This document shows positions 14,044-17,451 of a stretch of DNA of 17,451 nucleotides, one piece after another. The position numbers were made by a program, and so were the translations under genes. This DNA comes from Bifidobacteriaceae bacterium (GTDB taxonomy: Bacteria; Actinomycetota; Actinomycetes; Actinomycetales; WQXJ01), in contig JAISCU010000023.1 of the NCBI GenBank assembly GCA_031265345.1, positions 1 to 17,451 on the forward strand. Reading direction: 5' to 3'. The notes under the pieces were generated by a model. That model saw only the letters and a list, made by a program, of their open reading frames with translations, was not told the DNA's origin and did not search any database. Every line of letters begins with the position of its first letter. Position 1 is the stretch's first letter.

Positions 14044-15401
14044 GCGGCCTGACTCACGTGGACGCCAGCGGCGAGGCGCGCATGGTCGACGTCTCGGCCA
14101 AAGCGGTGACCGTGCGCACGGCTCGGGCCCAAGCGTTGGTGCTGGGCTCGCCCACGGCACTGGCCCTCCTGCGCGACGGCGCCCTGCCCAAAGGCGACGC
14201 GCTGGCCGTGGCGCGGATCGCCGGGATCGCCGCCGCCAAGCAGACCCCGGCACTGATTCCGCTCTGCCATCCCGTCGGGCTGACCAACGTCGAGGTGACC
14301 GCGCAAGTGATGGACGGCTCCGTCCGGCTGGAGGCGTCCGCCCGCGCGGGTGGACGCACCGGCGTGGAGATGGAGGCCTTGACGGCTGTCACGGTGGCCG
14401 GGCTGGCGTTGATCGACATGATCAAGGGGGTCGACCGTTCGGCCACTCTGGCGTCGATCCAAGTGGTGGCCAAGTCCGGGGGCCGCAGCGGCGATTGGGC
14501 ACTCGACCTGGGGCGCGCGGCGGTGGTGACGGTCTCCGACCGGGCCGCAGCTGGGGTTCGGTCCGACGCGTCCGGCCCTCGGCTGGTCGAAGGGCTGCGG
14601 TCGGCGGGCTTCACCTGTGACGATGCCGTCGTGGTTCCCGACGAGGTGGACGCCATCCGCCAAGCGGTCAGGTCCGCCGTCGCCCAAGGGGCGGCGCTGG
14701 TGCTGACTACTGGAGGGACTGGCCTGGGGCCGCGCGACCACACGCCAGAGGCGCTGGGCGAGTTGTTCGACGCTCCAGCACCGGGATTGGCGGACCTGCT
14801 CCGAAGAGACGGGGACACTCCGTTCGCGGCTTTGAGCAGAGGCGTGGCCGGCTTGATAGGGCGTTGCCTGGTGATCGCGCTGCCCGGTGCGCCCGCTGCG
14901 GCGGATGCCGGGTTGGAGCTGCTGGAGCCGCTGTTTCCGCACATAATGGCCCAATTGGCCGGCCAGGACCACGAGCCGCGAGCGAAGGTCGCCGCCATGG
15001 TGAGCGAGGCCGTGCTGGACCCCGAGCGCCTGCGCGCCCAAGTGACCGCCAACGCGGCCGGCGCCGCGGTGGTGTTCGTCGGGACCGTGCGCGACCACGA
15101 CGGCGGCCGGGCTGTGACCGGTCTGACCTATGAAGCGCATCCCGACGCCGCCGGGGTCCTGGAGAATCTGCTCAGACGCTTCGCACGCTCCCATCCAGAC
15201 CTGACCGGCCTGGCGGCGGCCCATCGCACCGGCCAGCTGGCCGTCGGCGAGGTGGCCTTCGTGGCCGCCACCGCCGCCCCGCACCGGGCTGCCGCCTTCG
15301 CCGCCTGCGGTGAACTGGTCGACCTGGTCAAGGCCCAGTTGCCGGTCTGGAAACAGCAGTTCTTCGCCGACGGGGCCGACGAATGGGTGAACTCGACGTG
15401 A
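14040..15401 (+). CDS. moaC: Trifunctional Moco biosynthesis protein: MoaC - Mog/MoaB - MoaE fusion
   Basis: A single 453-residue reading frame joins three enzymes. Residues 1-155 are MoaC (cPMP synthase) with HVDASGEARMVDVSAK, LCHP (75-78), GVEMEALTA and the catalytic pair Asp126 and Lys129. Residues about 158-310 are a Mog/MoaB molybdopterin adenylyltransferase with TVSDRAAAGV, TTGGTGLGPRD (223-233) and ALPGAPAA. Residues about 315-453 are MoaE, the large subunit of molybdopterin synthase, with FVGTVRDHDGG, a YEAH motif, and Lys431 and Lys438 spaced like the catalytic lysines 119 and 126 of E. coli MoaE. Each domain looks full length and no stop or frameshift separates them. The ATG overlaps the narI stop by 4 nt. 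Two-domain MoaC/Mog proteins are known; adding MoaE is unusual. The three activities are consecutive only in part: Mog acts after MoaE. Confidence 0.95.
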   Translation: MSGLTHVDASGEARMVDVSAKAVTVRTARAQALVLGSPTALALLRDGALPKGDALAVARIAGIAAAKQTPALIPLCHPVGLTNVEVTAQVMDGSVRLEASARAGGRTGVEMEALTAVTVAGLALIDMIKGVDRSATLASIQVVAKSGGRSGDWALDLGRAAVVTVSDRAAAGVRSDASGPRLVEGLRSAGFTCDDAVVVPDEVDAIRQAVRSAVAQGAALVLTTGGTGLGPRDHTPEALGELFDAPAPGLADLLRRDGDTPFAALSRGVAGLIGRCLVIALPGAPAAADAGLELLEPLFPHIMAQLAGQDHEPRAKVAAMVSEAVLDPERLRAQVTANAAGAAVVFVGTVRDHDGGRAVTGLTYEAHPDAAGVLENLLRRFARSHPDLTGLAAAHRTGQLAVGEVAFVAATAAPHRAAAFAACGELVDLVKAQLPVWKQQFFADGADEWVNST

Positions 15402-16417
15402 CGGCGGCGACCCTGGCGGGCGGCATCGTGCAACCGTCACGTTTGATCGACCAATACGGGCGCGTCCACACCGACCTACGCGTCTCGCTGACGGACCGCT
15501 GCTCGCTGCGCTGCGTGTACTGCGTGCCCGCAGGCGGCCAAGCTGGCATGCCGCGGCGGCTGTTCCTGGATCGCGCGGAGATTGTGCGCCTGGCGCGGGT
15601 GGCGACTGGGCTGGGGATCACGAAGATCCGACTGACCGGCGGCGAGCCCCTGGTGCGGCGGGACGCGGTCGCGGTGGTTGCCGGATTGGCCAACCTGGCG
15701 GCCCGGCCCAGAATCGCCCTGACCACCAACGGACTGCGGTTGGCAGAACTGGCCGGGCGGCTGGCCGAGGCGGGCCTGACACGGGTCAACGTGTCGCTGG
15801 ACTCGCTCGACCGCGACCGCTATGCCCGGTTGACCGGCCGCGACGGGCTTGGCCAGGCGCTCGCGGGGATCGATGCCGCCGCCCGGCTGATGCCCGTCAA
15901 GATCAACGCGGTGCTTATGCGCGGGCACAACGACGACGAGGCGTGCCGCCTGCTTGAGTTCGCGCTCGCGCGCGGATGCGAACTCCGTTTCATTGAGCAG
16001 ATGCCCCTGGGCGACCCGACCGCCTGGCGCCGCTCGGACCTGGTGACGGCGGACGAGGTGCTGGAACGCCTCTCGACCCGTCACACGCTCATGGCGTTGC
16101 CGGAGAGCCGACAAGGGGCGCCCGCCGAGCGCTACCTGGTTGACGGCGGTCCGGCGGTGGTCGGTGTCATCGCCTCGGTGACCAGGCCGTTCTGCGGCGA
16201 CTGCTCGCGCCTGCGGCTGACGGCCGACGGCCAGCTACGATCCTGCCTGTTCGCGCACACCGAGGCCGACCTGCGCTCCGCCTTGCGCGACGGCGCCTCG
16301 GACCTCGAATTGGCGCGGGCAATGATCGCCTGCGTGGCGACCAAGGCGCCTGGCCACAAGATCGGGCGCAGCGACTTCCGGCCACCTGACCGGCTGATGC
16401 GGGCGATCGGGGGATGA
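15383..16417 (+). CDS. moaA: GTP 3',8-cyclase MoaA (radical SAM)
   Basis: Radical S-adenosylmethionine enzyme for the first step of molybdenum cofactor synthesis: it turns GTP into 3',8-cyclo-GTP, which MoaC converts to cPMP. The 344-residue protein has the radical SAM cluster Cys40, Cys44, Cys47 (TDRCSLRCVYC), LTGGEPL, and the second cluster Cys271, Cys274, Cys288 (FCGDC then SCLF) that holds the substrate. It ends with the conserved double glycine. Two starts are possible. The ATG at 15383 overlaps the previous gene by 19 nt. The GTG at 15398 overlaps it by 4 nt (GTGA), like most junctions here, and would give 339 residues. Neither has a strong ribosome binding site. The stop overlaps mobA by 4 nt. 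Confidence 0.96.
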   Translation: MGELDVTAATLAGGIVQPSRLIDQYGRVHTDLRVSLTDRCSLRCVYCVPAGGQAGMPRRLFLDRAEIVRLARVATGLGITKIRLTGGEPLVRRDAVAVVAGLANLAARPRIALTTNGLRLAELAGRLAEAGLTRVNVSLDSLDRDRYARLTGRDGLGQALAGIDAAARLMPVKINAVLMRGHNDDEACRLLEFALARGCELRFIEQMPLGDPTAWRRSDLVTADEVLERLSTRHTLMALPESRQGAPAERYLVDGGPAVVGVIASVTRPFCGDCSRLRLTADGQLRSCLFAHTEADLRSALRDGASDLELARAMIACVATKAPGHKIGRSDFRPPDRLMRAIGG

Positions 16418-17007
16418 CCATGATGGCCGTGGTCCTGGCTGGTGGCCGCTCGCGGCGCTTGGGCGGCACGGACAAGGCGAGCCTGACCGGCGCTGGCGGA
16501 AGTCTGCTCTCGGTGGCGGTGGGTTCCTGTTCCGCCGCCGGCGCCGAACGCGTGGTGGTGGTGGGGCCGGAACGTCCGCTTGAGGCGGCCTTGTGGGGGC
16601 CCCGCGTGATCTGGACCTGCGAACAGCCCCGCTTCGGCGGCCCGGCCCGGGGAATCGCGGCGGGTGTGGCGTCGCTTGGGCCGCGTCCGGATACCGAGTT
16701 GGTGATTGTGCTGGCCTGCGACATGCCCGGAGCGGGTGCCAGTTTGGCGCGATTGGTGAGGGCCGGCGCCGAAGCGAGCCAGGCGGGAGTCCTGGCGCAG
16801 GGACCGGACGGGCGCGACCAGTGGCTGTTCGGCGTCTGGCGGCTGGGTGCGCTGGCCGCGGCCTGTGGCGGCCTGGCGCCGGGCGGCTCGGGAGAATCGG
16901 TCCGCAGCTTGTTGGGGCCGCTGTCACCGCGCCGAGTGCGGCTGGCCGGTCCGGCCGTCAGGGATGTCGACACCTGGCGCCAGGCCAGGGAATTGGGTTA
17001 CCAGTGA
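16414..17007 (+). CDS. mobA: Molybdenum cofactor guanylyltransferase MobA
   Basis: Transfers GMP from GTP to Mo-molybdopterin, making the guanine dinucleotide form that NarG needs. The 197-residue protein has the nucleotidyltransferase signature LAGGRSRRLGGTDKA (8-22, with Lys21) and the metal-binding Asp103 in ACDMPG, equivalent to Asp101 of E. coli MobA. The ATG at 16414 overlaps the moaA stop by 4 nt. The ATGs at 16420 and 16423 are alternatives, since GGGGG (16409-16413) is better spaced for them. The last codons (Gly-Tyr-Gln-stop) lie inside the first copy of a 10-bp tandem repeat. Confidence 0.94.
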   Translation: MTMMAVVLAGGRSRRLGGTDKASLTGAGGSLLSVAVGSCSAAGAERVVVVGPERPLEAALWGPRVIWTCEQPRFGGPARGIAAGVASLGPRPDTELVIVLACDMPGAGASLARLVRAGAEASQAGVLAQGPDGRDQWLFGVWRLGALAAACGGLAPGGSGESVRSLLGPLSPRRVRLAGPAVRDVDTWRQARELGYQ

Positions 17008-17038
17008 ATACCAGTGAATACCAGTGAATACCAGTGAA
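16999..17038 (+). repeat. Tandem repeat, four perfect copies of TACCAGTGAA
   Basis: Four uninterrupted identical 10-bp units at 16999, 17009, 17019 and 17029. The first encodes the end of mobA, including its TGA stop (17005-17007). The last ends in GAA, which forms the ribosome binding site AAGGAG (17037-17042) of the next gene. With one unit the mobA stop would lie 11 nt before the next ATG; as it stands the gap is 41 nt. Copy number may vary by replication slippage. Confidence 0.9.
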
Positions 17039-17048
17039 GGAGATAACC

Positions 17049-17315
17049 ATGCGAGAGACACCGGACTTGAGCGGATGGCTGGAACAGATAGCGGTCGCCT
17101 TGGACCTTCCCAGCACGTCGGCCCTCGATGCCGCAGCGGTGCTGGACATGACCGCCCAGGTGGCTCATAACGTGGCCCGACCGGCCGCGCCGCTGACCGC
17201 GTTCATCGCCGGGTACGCGGCCGGGATGCGGGGCGGATCGCGGGAGTCCGTCGACGCGGCCCTGGCCGTGTGCTCCCGGGCGGCCCGCGACCGCCTGCCC
17301 GAGTCCGCGTCATGA
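17049..17315 (+). CDS. DUF6457 family protein associated with Moco biosynthesis
   Basis: An 88-residue, predicted soluble, mostly helical protein. It begins with a tryptophan near the N-terminus (LSGWLEQIAVAL), has a central VLDMTAQVAHNVARPAAPLTAFIAGYAAG block, and ends in an Ala-rich helix. The block VAHNVARPAAPLT matches my memory of DUF6457, a small actinobacterial family next to or fused with MobA. No catalytic motif, signal peptide or membrane segment is seen, and the biochemical role is unknown. The start ATG has AAGGAG at 6-nt spacing; an in-frame GTG at 17034 inside the repeat has no such site. The stop overlaps the moaD start by 4 nt. The gene lies at the junction between mobA and moaD, so a role in cofactor assembly is likely but unproven. 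Confidence 0.85.
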   Translation: MRETPDLSGWLEQIAVALDLPSTSALDAAAVLDMTAQVAHNVARPAAPLTAFIAGYAAGMRGGSRESVDAALAVCSRAARDRLPESAS

Positions 17316-17451
17316 CAGAGCCAGTCCAGGTCAGGCTGTTCGCGGCCGCCAGAGCCGCGGCCGGCGGCACGGCGGTGGCTGATGCCGGGGCCGGCATGAC
17401 GCTCGCGCGGACGCTCGATCACCTGGGCGAGGCTTTCGGGCCGCGCTTCCG
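17312..17451 (+). CDS. moaD: Molybdopterin synthase small subunit MoaD (3' end cut by window edge)
   Basis: Ubiquitin-like sulfur carrier that pairs with MoaE to make molybdopterin from cPMP after activation by MoeB. Only 46 residues are visible. The N-terminal pattern VQVRLFAAARAAAGG followed by TLARTLDHLGEAFG matches the first strand and helix of MoaD/ThiS proteins. The C-terminal Gly-Gly that accepts the thiocarboxylate would lie beyond the window. The ATG overlaps the DUF6457 stop by 4 nt. Family size (about 80-90 residues) means about half is missing. Its partner MoaE is the C-terminal domain of the fusion encoded at 14040-15401. Confidence 0.85.
   Translation, partial: MTEPVQVRLFAAARAAAGGTAVADAGAGMTLARTLDHLGEAFGPRF

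Noticed and set aside
16999..17038. CRISPR array or mobile-element target repeats
   Set aside because: The units are 10 bp, directly abutting and without spacers; no cas or transposase genes are present.

Overview
The window reads as chromosomal DNA of a high-G+C Gram-positive bacterium (Actinomycetota). The reasons are G+C-rich coding sequence, stop/start overlaps at almost every gene junction, an actinobacterial-type DUF6457 gene beside mobA, and a ModA anchored as a lipoprotein. I cannot place it below phylum from sequence alone. It is one functional island for anaerobic nitrate respiration: molybdate import, complete molybdenum cofactor (bis-MGD) synthesis, nitrate/nitrite transport and a membrane-bound NarGHI nitrate reductase.

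Layout. On the left, moeA (minus strand, 3' end cut off by the window edge) diverges from modABC (molybdate ABC importer). Next comes a plus-strand HTH regulator with a cysteine-rich C-terminus, like the Fe-S regulators related to SufR. It converges on, and overlaps by 125 bp, a minus-strand narK1-type nitrate transporter. Across a 110-bp divergent spacer lies moeB. After a further 102 bp there is a long plus-strand unit: narK2, narG, narH, narJ, narI, a moaC-mog-moaE triple fusion, moaA, mobA, a DUF6457 gene and moaD (cut off by the right edge). From narK2 to moaD every junction overlaps by 1-4 nt (19 nt at moaA if the longer start is used), except mobA/DUF6457. That junction carries four tandem copies of a 10-bp unit that starts inside the mobA stop region.

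How it works together. ModABC brings in molybdate. MoaA and MoaC make cPMP. MoaD/MoaE with MoeB make molybdopterin. Mog and MoeA adenylate it and insert Mo, and MobA adds GMP to give the bis-MGD used by NarG. NarJ is the assembly chaperone, and the NarK proteins supply nitrate and export nitrite.

Most noteworthy: (1) the single-polypeptide MoaC-Mog-MoaE fusion; (2) a TAGT-N4-ACTA palindrome found twice, exactly 22 bp apart, between moeA and modA and once more upstream of narK2-narGHJI, which suggests a shared regulon; (3) the linked Cys-rich regulator as a candidate nitrosative/redox sensor; (4) the mobA/DUF6457 tandem repeat; (5) a Crp/GlxR-like box between narK1 and moeB. No gene-free stretch exceeds 110 bp, and I see no tRNA, rRNA, CRISPR array or insertion sequence.
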